From the NCBI GenBank assembly GCA_913060845.1, contig CAJXVF010000039.1, positions 1 through 9,993 of the forward strand: a DNA stretch of 9,993 nt, given 5' to 3'. The notes below the pieces were generated by a model. That model saw only the letters and a list, made by a program, of their open reading frames with translations. It did no database searches and was not told the origin of the DNA. Below, piece after piece: positions 1 to 6,163 of this stretch. The position numbers and the translations under genes were made by a program. This stretch comes from an uncultured Alphaproteobacteria bacterium. Its GTDB lineage: Bacteria; Pseudomonadota; Alphaproteobacteria; Bin95. Numbering within the stretch: the stretch's first letter is position 1; each line of letters opens with the position of its first letter.

Positions 1-487
1 GGACGCTGAGGCCAAGAGAGTCAGCCAGATCGTCTTCGTCATGAATGTTGGACGCGGCTTCCGCGACACGGGTCGGGAACACGTTCTCACCCAGCAGCAC
101 CAGTTCAATGGAGCGGCGAAGCGCTTCCGGGGACATGCTGCGGGACAGCAGGCCGTCTAAGCCAGCGCGGAGGGCGGTCGAAAGATCGCCAGCGCTTGGG
201 CTGGTCAGAACGCCGGCCACATACTGTGCGCCAGAGCGGCGCATTTCGTGGGCGACCCGGGCCAGAGCTTCCGGCGAAAGGCCGTCTGCAACGACGATGG
301 CAAGATCCAGGGGCTCATCGCCTTCATGGATCACAGAAAGCTCGAAATCCGTGAGCATCTGCTCAAGACCGTGACGGAAGAGTGCGTCGTCGCCGATGAC
401 AGTGACGCGGCCTGCGCCGGTATCCGCATTGGCAGCGGTGTTGGCGTTGGCGGTAGCTTCTGAATTGATCGGCGTATGGTTCAGCAT
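1..487 (-). CDS. Atypical response regulator receiver protein, C-terminus outside window
   Basis: This is the N-terminal 162 codons of a receiver-domain protein, probably a NarL/FixJ-type two-component regulator whose DNA-binding domain lies beyond the window edge. Residues 1-26 are an Ala/Asn/Thr-rich unstructured lead. The receiver starts at RVTVIGDD (27-34, acidic pair D33/D34). The candidate phosphoacceptor is D68 in AIVVADG. It continues with VLTSPSAGDLSTALRAG (93-109) and SPEALRRSIELVLLGENVF (119-137), which matches the end of NarL-family receivers. The usual conserved Lys before the 'xxxP' turn is replaced (LLSRSMSP), so phosphorylation-driven switching may be altered. The start is ATG at 487, chosen because AAAGGAG (plus-strand 497-503) lies 9 bases upstream. 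That site sits in a strong hairpin. The nearby histidine phosphotransfer-like protein could be its partner, which is inference. The DNA-binding domain is not visible, so the output type is unproven. Confidence 0.75.
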   Translation of the reverse strand, partial: MLNHTPINSEATANANTAANADTGAGRVTVIGDDALFRHGLEQMLTDFELSVIHEGDEPLDLAIVVADGLSPEALARVAHEMRRSGAQYVAGVLTSPSAGDLSTALRAGLDGLLSRSMSPEALRRSIELVLLGENVFPTRVAEAASNIHDEDDLADSLGLSV

Positions 488-495
488 AGTCACCG

Positions 496-533
496 GCTCC
501 TTTGGCAGAACGTTGGTTCAAGCCAAAAGGAGC
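496..533 (-). promoter_or_regulatory. Hairpin sequestering the ribosome binding site of the response regulator
   Basis: Plus-strand arms GCTCCTTTGGC (496-506) and GCCAAAAGGAGC (522-533) are complementary except for one extra A. The stem continues inward with GAAC (508-511) pairing with GTTC (516-519) around a GTTG loop. In the minus-strand transcript, the 3' arm contains the AAAGGAG Shine-Dalgarno of the gene starting at 487, and the hairpin ends 8 bases before the ATG. The base pairing is directly visible. A role in translational control is inference; a DNA-level operator is the alternative. Confidence 0.6.
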
Positions 534-627
534 AAGGGTTATGCCAATGGCGCCAAGCCTGGGCGGCGCAAATGCGCAAGCCCATGGATTCTGGGCGGTT
601 CCGAGGTTTTACGCCCTATAAAACGGC

Positions 628-667
628 GGAATTCTGCTGTTTACTTTTAGCGCTATGCCAGAATTCC
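628..667. repeat. Inverted repeat GGAATTCTG / CAGAATTCC
   Basis: Perfect 9-base arms at 628-636 and 659-667 are separated by 22 bases. A further GAATTCTG copy lies at 763-770, just inside the epimerase 3' end, and a related GGATTCTGGG lies near 587. The region is upstream of the minus-strand response regulator, so the arms could be a spaced operator. Function is unknown. Confidence 0.45.
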
Positions 668-669
668 TC

Positions 670-743
670 GCAAAACGCTTTGCAAATTGCAAACAGCTTT
701 GCATTTTGCATTGCAGCCTGGGAATCGCGCCACGCAATTTGCG
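670..743. promoter_or_regulatory. Cluster of TTGCAA-type dyads, possible operator array
   Basis: Several related dyads are packed into 74 bases. They are GCAAA-ACGC-TTTGC (670-683), the near-perfect palindrome TTTGCAAATTGCAAA (679-693, 7-base arms around one A), repeated TTTGCATTTTGCA (698-710), and CGCAATTTGCG (733-743). They lie between the epimerase stop and the response regulator start, about 180-255 bases upstream of the latter. Spaced copies of one dyad suggest cooperative binding by a dimeric regulator. I cannot name the protein. Chance AT-rich spacer structure remains possible. Confidence 0.45.
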
Positions 744-751
744 CTTTGCGA

Positions 752-1678
752 TTACGCCGCGCGAATTCTGGGGCCGATTGTATAGCCAAGACCAAAGTTT
801 AGCGGCGTCAGCTTAAGCGCTCCGAGTGCAGCTGTAGACGCATCGGGGTTACCAATCGAGCGACGGATGTCACCTACGCGCGGTGGCCCAAACTTGATTT
901 CAGGCTGTGTGTCGAACACAGCGCCGATTGTGTTTGCAAGACTTTGGATATCCGTCGGTTGGCCGGTGCATACATTGTAGACCCGTGCGGAGGTATCAGC
1001 GTGCTTCATTGCCTTTATTAAACGCCGGACCACGTCTGCCACGTAGACAAAGTCCCGTTCCTGGCCGCCGTCGCCGAAGATCGTGATTGGTTTTCCGGCA
1101 CTGATCCGATCACAGAAGATCGAGATGACACCGGAATAGGGTGATTTCGGGTCTTGGCGTGGGCCGTAGACATTAAAAAACCGGAGCCCCATCGTCGGCA
1201 CGCCATGGACGCCGCCTGCCACCCGCGCATGCAGTTCACAGCCAAGCTTGTCGGCACCATAGGCATTAAGCGGATGGGTCGTGGCGTCCTCTTTCAAGGG
1301 CGTGTTGGGGTTGTCGCCGTATACAGCGGCTGGAGACGCATAGACTACTGGGATCGGCCCGGTCGCTCTAGCAGCATCCAGAATGGCGATTGTGGCGGAC
1401 TGGTTCACCCGGTGCGTCGCCAGCCATTCCATATTGGCGCGTTCTACAGATGCTACGGCGGCAAGGTGGAAACAGCCGTCCATTCCGTCCATGGAGCGGA
1501 GCGCTACAACGGGGTCTGATGCGTCACCGATCATAAGCTGGGCCGCATCCGGTGCGTTCGCCAGCTGGCCGGTGGAGAGATGATCCAGAATGCGTACGCT
1601 GTGCCCTGCCGCGATTAGTCCGTCCGCCAGATGGGAGCCGATAAACCCGCAGCCCCCAGTCACCAAGTATTTCGCCAT
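752..1678 (-). CDS. NAD-dependent nucleotide-sugar epimerase (UDP-glucose 4-epimerase family)
   Basis: This is an extended short-chain dehydrogenase/reductase of 308 residues, the usual size for GalE-like and UDP-GlcNAc 4-epimerases. The N-terminus has the NAD-binding glycine motif TGGCGFIGSH (7-16). The acidic residue of LDHLSTG (31-37) probably contacts NAD, and HLAAVASVE (71-79) follows. The catalytic set is Ser115 in ASPAAVYG and the YxxxK pair Y140/K144 in NAYGADK. RFFNVYGPRQDP (166-177) and GDGGQERDFVYVADVV (202-217) are typical of the sugar-nucleotide binding half. The start at 1678 (MAKYLVTGG) is chosen over a longer frame reaching 1768 because family homology begins there and GAGG lies upstream. 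It is transcribed away from the Hpt/pelG genes. Pel loci in some bacteria carry a UDP-GlcNAc C4-epimerase (PelX), so a role in making a GalNAc precursor is plausible but inferred. The exact substrate cannot be told from sequence. Confidence 0.88.
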   Translation of the reverse strand: MAKYLVTGGCGFIGSHLADGLIAAGHSVRILDHLSTGQLANAPDAAQLMIGDASDPVVALRSMDGMDGCFHLAAVASVERANMEWLATHRVNQSATIAILDAARATGPIPVVYASPAAVYGDNPNTPLKEDATTHPLNAYGADKLGCELHARVAGGVHGVPTMGLRFFNVYGPRQDPKSPYSGVISIFCDRISAGKPITIFGDGGQERDFVYVADVVRRLIKAMKHADTSARVYNVCTGQPTDIQSLANTIGAVFDTQPEIKFGPPRVGDIRRSIGNPDASTAALGALKLTPLNFGLGYTIGPRIRAA

Positions 1679-1852
1679 GTCGTCCTCGCCGAAAATCAGG
1701 GCAATCGGATGACGGCCCTGGCGAGTAGAGTGACGGCGTAAGTTTGACGAGCGGTTACCGCAGAACATGGTCGGACATTTGTAAGCTTTTTACTGGATGC
1801 TTATGGCCGTATCGATTTGGCCGCGCTCACTATGTGTGTGCGTCAGGAGTAG

Positions 1853-2353
1853 ATGATGTTTCAAACGGCTTCGCGCACCATGATAGAGGGCATGCCAGCA
1901 CTACCGGTTGCCCCTTGGCAGGAAGCGTTTGGGTTAGGGATGATCGCAGTTCTGTGCATTGGCCTGACGGCGATCCTGTTTTCTATGGTGCTTGCCCGCG
2001 GCGTTCTAACCATGCGCCGTAACCGCCGAAGCATTCGGGCGGAACAGACCGCAGGCGCGGTGCTGGACATAAGCTTCCTGGAGAACCTAGCCCGTGCGAC
2101 CCCGCCACAGCGGATGGGCGCACTTATGTATGCAATGGTTCGGGATTGCCGGGGCCGTATTTTGGATGTCCGTGAGGCAGCGCGCGCTGGCGATCTAGAC
2201 CGTCTGCAAAGAGAATCATCCGCGCTTGCCCATTCCTGCGATGCATTCGGCGCAACAGGTTTAGCGCACCATGCCCGGGGCCTGTTTTTTGCGGTTAGGG
2301 ATCAGGCGTTTGATGAGGCAGGGCGACCCAGGCTTATCTGCATGCGACGGTGA
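1853..2353 (+). CDS. Membrane-anchored protein with histidine phosphotransfer (Hpt)-like domain
   Basis: The frame encodes 166 residues. Residues about 24-52 form one hydrophobic segment (core GMIAVLCIGLTAILFSMVLA) followed by the basic stretch RRNRRSIR, so the rest should be cytoplasmic. Residues about 70-156 resemble an Hpt four-helix bundle. An AxxxGDLxxLxRxS helix leads into LAHSCDAFGATGLAHHAR, where H127 aligns with the phosphoacceptor of the canonical AHxLKGxxxxxGA motif, although the usual Lys-Gly is changed to Cys-Asp. Hpt proteins relay phosphate between hybrid kinases and response regulators; a divergent regulator is encoded nearby at 1-487. AGGAG at 1845-1849 favours the second ATG (1856, spacing 6) over the first (1853, spacing 3). 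The last dozen residues run into the damaged start of the pelG-like gene, so the true C-terminus may differ. The Hpt assignment is by eye and moderate. Confidence 0.55.
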   Translation: MMFQTASRTMIEGMPALPVAPWQEAFGLGMIAVLCIGLTAILFSMVLARGVLTMRRNRRSIRAEQTAGAVLDISFLENLARATPPQRMGALMYAMVRDCRGRILDVREAARAGDLDRLQRESSALAHSCDAFGATGLAHHARGLFFAVRDQAFDEAGRPRLICMRR

Positions 2354-3666
2354 TCACCAGCGGCCCTTGGCTGATAACGATCCTAGCGCTCGCGGGCGTG
2401 GCGTATTTGACGGAGGGCGTGGTTGATCCAAGCCATGCGCTCGCGTTCAGAACGGTGCTGATCTAGACGTTCTGCATCACGCTCTGTTTGACAGGCGGGC
2501 CGACAATGGTCGCCTCCCGGATGATGGCGGACATGATCTTTGCCCGGCGAATGGGCGAAGCATCTAGCCTGATTGTGGCGCTATATGCGGTGTCGCTTGG
2601 TGCGTCACTGCTCGTTGCCGCACCTCTATTCTTCTTGATTGCAGACCTCTCGCTCAGTGCCTCTGTCGCTGCTGTGGTGAATTTTGGACTGGTCGCGGCC
2701 GTATGGGCCGGGGCCACGTTCATCACCGCGCTAAAGGATTATTGGACGATCACCATCGCCTTTGCCGTCGGTATGATAATGGCATTCGTCATGGCGCTCT
2801 GGCTTGGCGGCATGTACCAGACGTCAGGCTTGTTGTGGGGCTTTAACATCGGCCTTGGCGCAATCGCTTTTGCATTGCTGGGGCGCATTTTGGCGGAATA
2901 TCCGTCTGACGTGCGCAACGTGCAAAATCTCGGCAAGCGTCTGCGGCCGCTCTGGCCTTATCTCGTTGTTGGTGCGCTGCATAATCTTGGCGGATGGTCG
3001 GACAAATGGATCATGTGGTGGACAGCACCAGAAGCGCAGAGCGCGATCAACCTGCCGTTTTATTCCCATTATGACGGGGCGATGTTCGCGGCATATCTCA
3101 CCATGATCCCGGCGCTGGCCGCATTTACGTTGCATGTGGAGACCGGGTTCTTCGAACGCTACCGTCGCTTCTACGACGACATCGCCGATCACGCGACGCT
3201 GCCAGAAATCACCCGCGCCCATAAGAATTTGATGGAAACACTGTTCGGTGGTCTTCGGAACCTTGTGGTTCTGCAAGCGGCTGTAACAGTGACCGCACTG
3301 CTCGCGGTGCCGACACTGGTGGAAATGCTGGATATGGATTTCCGGCAGGTCGGCATGCTGCGTTTCGGTATTTTGGGTGCGGCGTTTCATATGCTGATCG
3401 TCGTGGCGACGATTCTGCTTTGCTATTTTGATCTTCGGTACGACAACATGCGCCTGCAGGCCGTGTTCCTTGGAACGAACGTCATCGGTGCCATTGGCTC
3501 AATCGCTGCCGGATTCCCATTCTACGGCTACGGCTATTTCCTGGCAGCCATGGTGACGGCGCTTTACGGGCTGTGGTTGGTTTATCGCCGCGTCGGCAAG
3601 TTGCCCTACATCACCTTCGTGACGAACAACCCATCCCTCCGCTCGAATGCGGACGCTTTAATCTAG
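2271..3666 (+). pseudogene. pelG: pelG-like Pel polysaccharide exporter, apparently disrupted
   Basis: PelG is a multi-pass, Wzx-like inner-membrane protein that works with the glycosyltransferase PelF to export Pel exopolysaccharide; typical length is about 450-460 residues. The open frame from TTG 2488 or ATG 2506 to 3666 covers most of it. It shows many hydrophobic segments, SRMMADMIFARR, DKWIMWW, the soluble stretch ETGFFERYRRFYDDI, and the C-terminal FVTNNPS typical of PelG. Upstream in the same frame the family's start is recognisable (QAYLHATVITSGPWLITIL from 2329), but a TAG at 2464-2466 interrupts it (VLI*TFCITL), where a Tyr codon would fit the family. A still earlier PelG-like piece, RRLMRQGD, lies in a different frame (from ATG 2271), and a TGA at 2314 blocks the main frame. 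At least two lesions therefore separate this copy from an intact gene. No other pel genes are visible. It could be a true pseudogene, an N-terminally truncated but expressed protein, or partly sequencing error. Confidence 0.72.
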
Positions 3667-3736
3667 CAGGCGGTTTACCTGTGCCCTAAAACGGCATATC
3701 TCCCAAGCAGAAGTCATTCAGCTGGAGCTTTGCGAT

Positions 3737-4303
3737 ATGGTGCGTTTAACGAAAATTTATACCCGCGGCGGTGATGGCGGGCTGACGTCTCTGGCGTCTG
3801 GCGAGCGTCGCCCGAAGCATGATTTCCGGGTCGCGGCTTACGGTGCCGTTGATGAAGCCATGAGCGCCATTGGCGTCGCACGCTTGCATACAGAGGGCGA
3901 GCTGGACGCTATGTTGGCGCGCATTCAAAACGACCTCTTTGATGTTGGTGCGGATTTAGCGACACCGCCGAAGGAAGGCGAGGACCAGCCAAGCGGCCTG
4001 AGGGTCGTGGATGCCCAGGTTGATCGGCTTGAGCAGGAAATCGATGGGCTTAACGCAAACCTGGCACCGCTCAACTCATTCGTTTTGCCGGGCGGGACGC
4101 CTGCTGGCGCACATCTACACATGGCTCGCGCCCTTACCCGGCGTGCAGAGCGTGAAGCGACGCGGTTGGCGGCGGAAGAACCGGTCAGCCCCCCGGCGAT
4201 CAAATATTTGAACCGCCTCTCTGACCTGCTCTTCCAGATGGCGCGCCATGCCAATGACGACGGAGCCAATGATGTGCTCTGGGTTCCGGGCGCCAATCGC
4301 TAA
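3737..4303 (+). CDS. PduO-type cob(I)alamin adenosyltransferase
   Basis: This enzyme transfers the adenosyl group of ATP to cob(I)alamin or cob(I)yrinic acid a,c-diamide, making the coenzyme B12 form. The 188-residue length is normal for the PduO/MMAB family. The N-terminal ATP-binding motif is YTRGGDGGLTSLASGER (8-24), a variant of the family's TxTGDxGxT. It is followed by FRVAAYGAVDEAMSAIGVAR (30-49), IQNDLFDVGADLATP (63-77), FVLPGGTPAGAHLHMARAL (115-133) with the Arg-rich RRAER (135-139), and YLNRLSDLLFQMARHAND (157-174), the conserved C-terminal signature. The start ATG has GGAG 9 bases upstream (3724-3727). It stands alone on the plus strand, with no B12 biosynthesis genes or cobalamin riboswitch seen in the 70 bases before it. 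Its 3' end faces a small minus-strand gene 8 bases away. Confidence 0.93.
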   Translation: MVRLTKIYTRGGDGGLTSLASGERRPKHDFRVAAYGAVDEAMSAIGVARLHTEGELDAMLARIQNDLFDVGADLATPPKEGEDQPSGLRVVDAQVDRLEQEIDGLNANLAPLNSFVLPGGTPAGAHLHMARALTRRAEREATRLAAEEPVSPPAIKYLNRLSDLLFQMARHANDDGANDVLWVPGANR

Positions 4304-4311
4304 AACGGGAC

Positions 4312-4482
4312 TTAGTCCGGCATATCTTCCGGGCGCCAAAGCATCATGGCGGTCAAAGTGACAATGACGGCGACGACGGCGGCAAGGCCGGTTAAGCCGG
4401 GCATGCTGTTTGCCAAAACGGGTTCATTTGTGATGATCATTAGGGATGCCATCAGGCTAAAAAAGGCGACGGGAAGCAACAT
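4312..4482 (-). CDS. Small two-helix membrane protein, unknown function
   Basis: This is a 56-residue reading frame starting MLLPVAFFSLMASLMIITN and ending MMLWRPEDMPD. It has two hydrophobic helices (about 3-18 and 31-48) with a short NEPVLANSMPG link, so a hairpin in the inner membrane is expected. A GAGG lies about 11 bases upstream of the ATG at 4482. The stop sits 8 bases from the stop of the convergent adenosyltransferase gene, which fits a real compact gene. I do not recognise a family. Without homologues it could still be a chance frame. Confidence 0.45.
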   Translation of the reverse strand: MLLPVAFFSLMASLMIITNEPVLANSMPGLTGLAAVVAVIVTLTAMMLWRPEDMPD

Positions 4483-4556
4483 CGCTTAAGACCTCGCGAA
4501 TTATGATTAGGCCGACAGAATGTCCGCCCTTCGTACGGTCTTAGATGTATCGCGAT

Positions 4557-4566
4557 TTAGGCCTAA
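4557..4566. repeat. Perfect 10-base palindrome TTAGGCCTAA
   Basis: A self-complementary 10-mer sits 75 bases upstream of the small minus-strand gene starting at 4482. It could be a small operator; chance is also possible because the motif is short. Confidence 0.25.
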
Positions 4567-4584
4567 CTCCTTATGGGCGAAGGT

Positions 4585-4636
4585 ATTAGACCATTGGGCT
4601 TGGCACCATTGGGGAATGGTCTCTAATGGCGGTGCC
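4585..4636. repeat. Overlapping, mutually exclusive hairpins in a gene-poor spacer
   Basis: The 182-base spacer 4483-4664 has no gene that I can support. It contains ATTAGACCATT (4585-4595) pairing with AATGGTCTCTAAT (4615-4627) apart from a 2-base bulge. GGCACCATT (4602-4610) pairs with AATGGCGGTGCC (4625-4636) with a 3-base bulge. The second pairing uses bases 4625-4627 of the first, so the full stems cannot coexist. ACCATTGGG is also repeated at 4590-4598 and 4605-4613. There is no T-run, so neither looks like a classic intrinsic terminator. It lies just downstream of the M32 carboxypeptidase on the minus strand and could be 3' processing structure or a leader of the small gene at 4482. 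Confidence 0.4.
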
Positions 4637-4664
4637 TTTGATGCAAAGGGCTGAATACCGCCCT

Positions 4665-6158
4665 CTAACTTAGATATCGGGCTTTGATATGGGCCTTGAA
4701 GGCGTCGCTGCTTAAGGGTGCGCCGGTCGCTGCTTGCAGCAGATCATTGCTGGACGGATAGATGCGCCCCATACCGTGGACATTGTCCCGCATCCACGCT
4801 GTTAGCGGCGCATAATCACCTTTGGCCAGTGCCCCATGCAGGTCATCCGCACCAATGCTGTCGGACGCTGCTCGGAACAATTGCGCCGCCGCCATAGCGC
4901 CCAGCGTATAGGTTGGGAAATAGCCGAACGCACCATCATACCAGTGGATATCTTGCAGGCAGCCGTTCCGGTCATCCGGCGGATCAAGAGCTAAGCTTTC
5001 GACGACACGCTGGTTCCATGCGGCGGGCAGGTCGGCTGGGGCGAGTTCGCCGCTGATCAGCGCCTGCTCTAACTCAAAGCGGAGAATGACATGTAGCGGA
5101 TATGTTGCCTCGTCAGCATCCACGCGGATATAGCCAGGCGAGACCTTCAACAACGACTGGGATACGGCTTCGCCGGTGATGTCAGCGCCCGCAGCATCAG
5201 ACAATAGCTTGGCCAGATAGCGCGACATGGCGGCGGTGCGTCCGGCCTGCATTTCGTAGCTCAGCGATTGGCTTTCATGCACAGCCATCCCAGCGTCGTC
5301 GCCAACAGGTTGGCCGCGCCAATCGAGCGGTTGCCCCCGCGTATAAGCCGCATGCCCAGCTTCGTGCAGCACGGCCATCATGCCGGTCAATGCATCGTCA
5401 GGGTTCCAGCGTGCCGTGATGCGGGCATCGTCCGGTGTACCGGTGGAGAATGGATGCAGGCTATCGTCCAGGCGACCATGGTCGAAGTCGAAACCGATAG
5501 ATTTCAGCAGGCCCTGTGCTGCCTCACGCTGCGCGGCGACGGGCGCTTTGATGGCGCGACCCTCGCCCCAAGTTTTCTGGCGTTCAACAATTTCGGGGAT
5601 CGTATCGCCAAGGAAAGTGCGCAGGTCATCGAAGACCGGTTCAATATCCGCAATTCGGCGGCCCGGATCATACTGCTCAAGCAGGGCGTTATAGGGGGAC
5701 AGGCCAAGCGCTTCGCCGAGCGCGCTTGCTTCCTCGCGCACCAGTTTCACCAGTTCCGTAAAAGCCGGCAACGCCAAAGCGAAATCGCTCGCCGGGCGGG
5801 CAACGCGCCACGCCGTCTCAGACAAGTTCTTTGCGCGGGAGAGGGCGCCGACCAAGTCAGCCGGTATAGCCGTCGTCATAAGATAGTTGCGCTGCATTTC
5901 CCGGAAATTTGCAGCCCGCCATGGGTCTTCTGCAGAACTAGCACCTTCAGCTTCTGCTTTAGCCAAAAGATCGCCAGTGATGTCGGACGCAATCAGCTCA
6001 TGGGAGATTTCAGCCAGTGCTGCGAGCTGTTCGGCGCGCGCACTGGCCCCGCCGGGCGGCATGGTGACGCTCTGGTCCCAGTGGAGCCAGCCGGACGCTT
6101 CGTCGACGCGGTTTGCACGGGCGAAGCGGGCGGCGAGGGCGTCATATGATGTGCTCAT
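4665..6158 (-). CDS. M32-family metallocarboxypeptidase (thermostable carboxypeptidase Taq type)
   Basis: This is a cytoplasmic zinc carboxypeptidase that removes C-terminal residues from peptides, with broad specificity. It has 497 residues, the usual family length, and no signal peptide. The HPFSTGTPDDARIT block (235-248) precedes the zinc motif HEAGH (265-269), where H265 and H269 are ligands and E266 is catalytic. HESQS (294-298) supplies the third ligand, E295. Further family signatures are IRVDADEATYPLHVILRFE (core DADEATYP), LQDIHWYDGAFGYFPTYTLG, and a C-terminal WMRDNVHGMGR / ATGAPL region. It is the last gene of the aroK operon: its ATG lies 5 bases after the stop of the CorC-like gene, and the GGGGA upstream lies inside that gene's last codons, which suggests translational coupling. 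All key residues are present. The link to aromatic amino acid synthesis is positional only. Confidence 0.95.
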   Translation of the reverse strand: MSTSYDALAARFARANRVDEASGWLHWDQSVTMPPGGASARAEQLAALAEISHELIASDITGDLLAKAEAEGASSAEDPWRAANFREMQRNYLMTTAIPADLVGALSRAKNLSETAWRVARPASDFALALPAFTELVKLVREEASALGEALGLSPYNALLEQYDPGRRIADIEPVFDDLRTFLGDTIPEIVERQKTWGEGRAIKAPVAAQREAAQGLLKSIGFDFDHGRLDDSLHPFSTGTPDDARITARWNPDDALTGMMAVLHEAGHAAYTRGQPLDWRGQPVGDDAGMAVHESQSLSYEMQAGRTAAMSRYLAKLLSDAAGADITGEAVSQSLLKVSPGYIRVDADEATYPLHVILRFELEQALISGELAPADLPAAWNQRVVESLALDPPDDRNGCLQDIHWYDGAFGYFPTYTLGAMAAAQLFRAASDSIGADDLHGALAKGDYAPLTAWMRDNVHGMGRIYPSSNDLLQAATGAPLSSDAFKAHIKARYLS

Positions 6159-6163
6159 GAAAC

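Noticed and set aside
45..374. 109-residue plus-strand frame at the left edge
   Set aside because: Ser/Arg-rich shadow of the response regulator on the other strand, which has receiver motifs and a good start.
541..621. 26-residue plus-strand frame starting MPMAPS with a good AAAAGGAG site
   Set aside because: The ribosome-like site is simply the other arm of the hairpin at 496-533, and the peptide has no features.
1679..1852. Strong promoter pair between the epimerase and the Hpt-like gene
   Set aside because: Divergent promoters must be here, but I could not find -35/-10 boxes with proper spacing that stand out.
2824..3390. 188-residue minus-strand frame
   Set aside because: It is antisense to the pelG-like gene; His/Gln-rich composition is typical of a shadow frame.
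3667..3736. Possible cobalamin riboswitch before the adenosyltransferase
   Set aside because: The spacer is only 70 bases and shows no B12-box-like sequence or large structure.
4585..4636. Intrinsic terminator for the M32 gene
   Set aside because: There is no run of T after either hairpin on either strand.
5268..6149. 293-residue plus-strand frame
   Set aside because: It is antisense to the M32 carboxypeptidase, whose catalytic motifs are unambiguous; no protein family features are seen.
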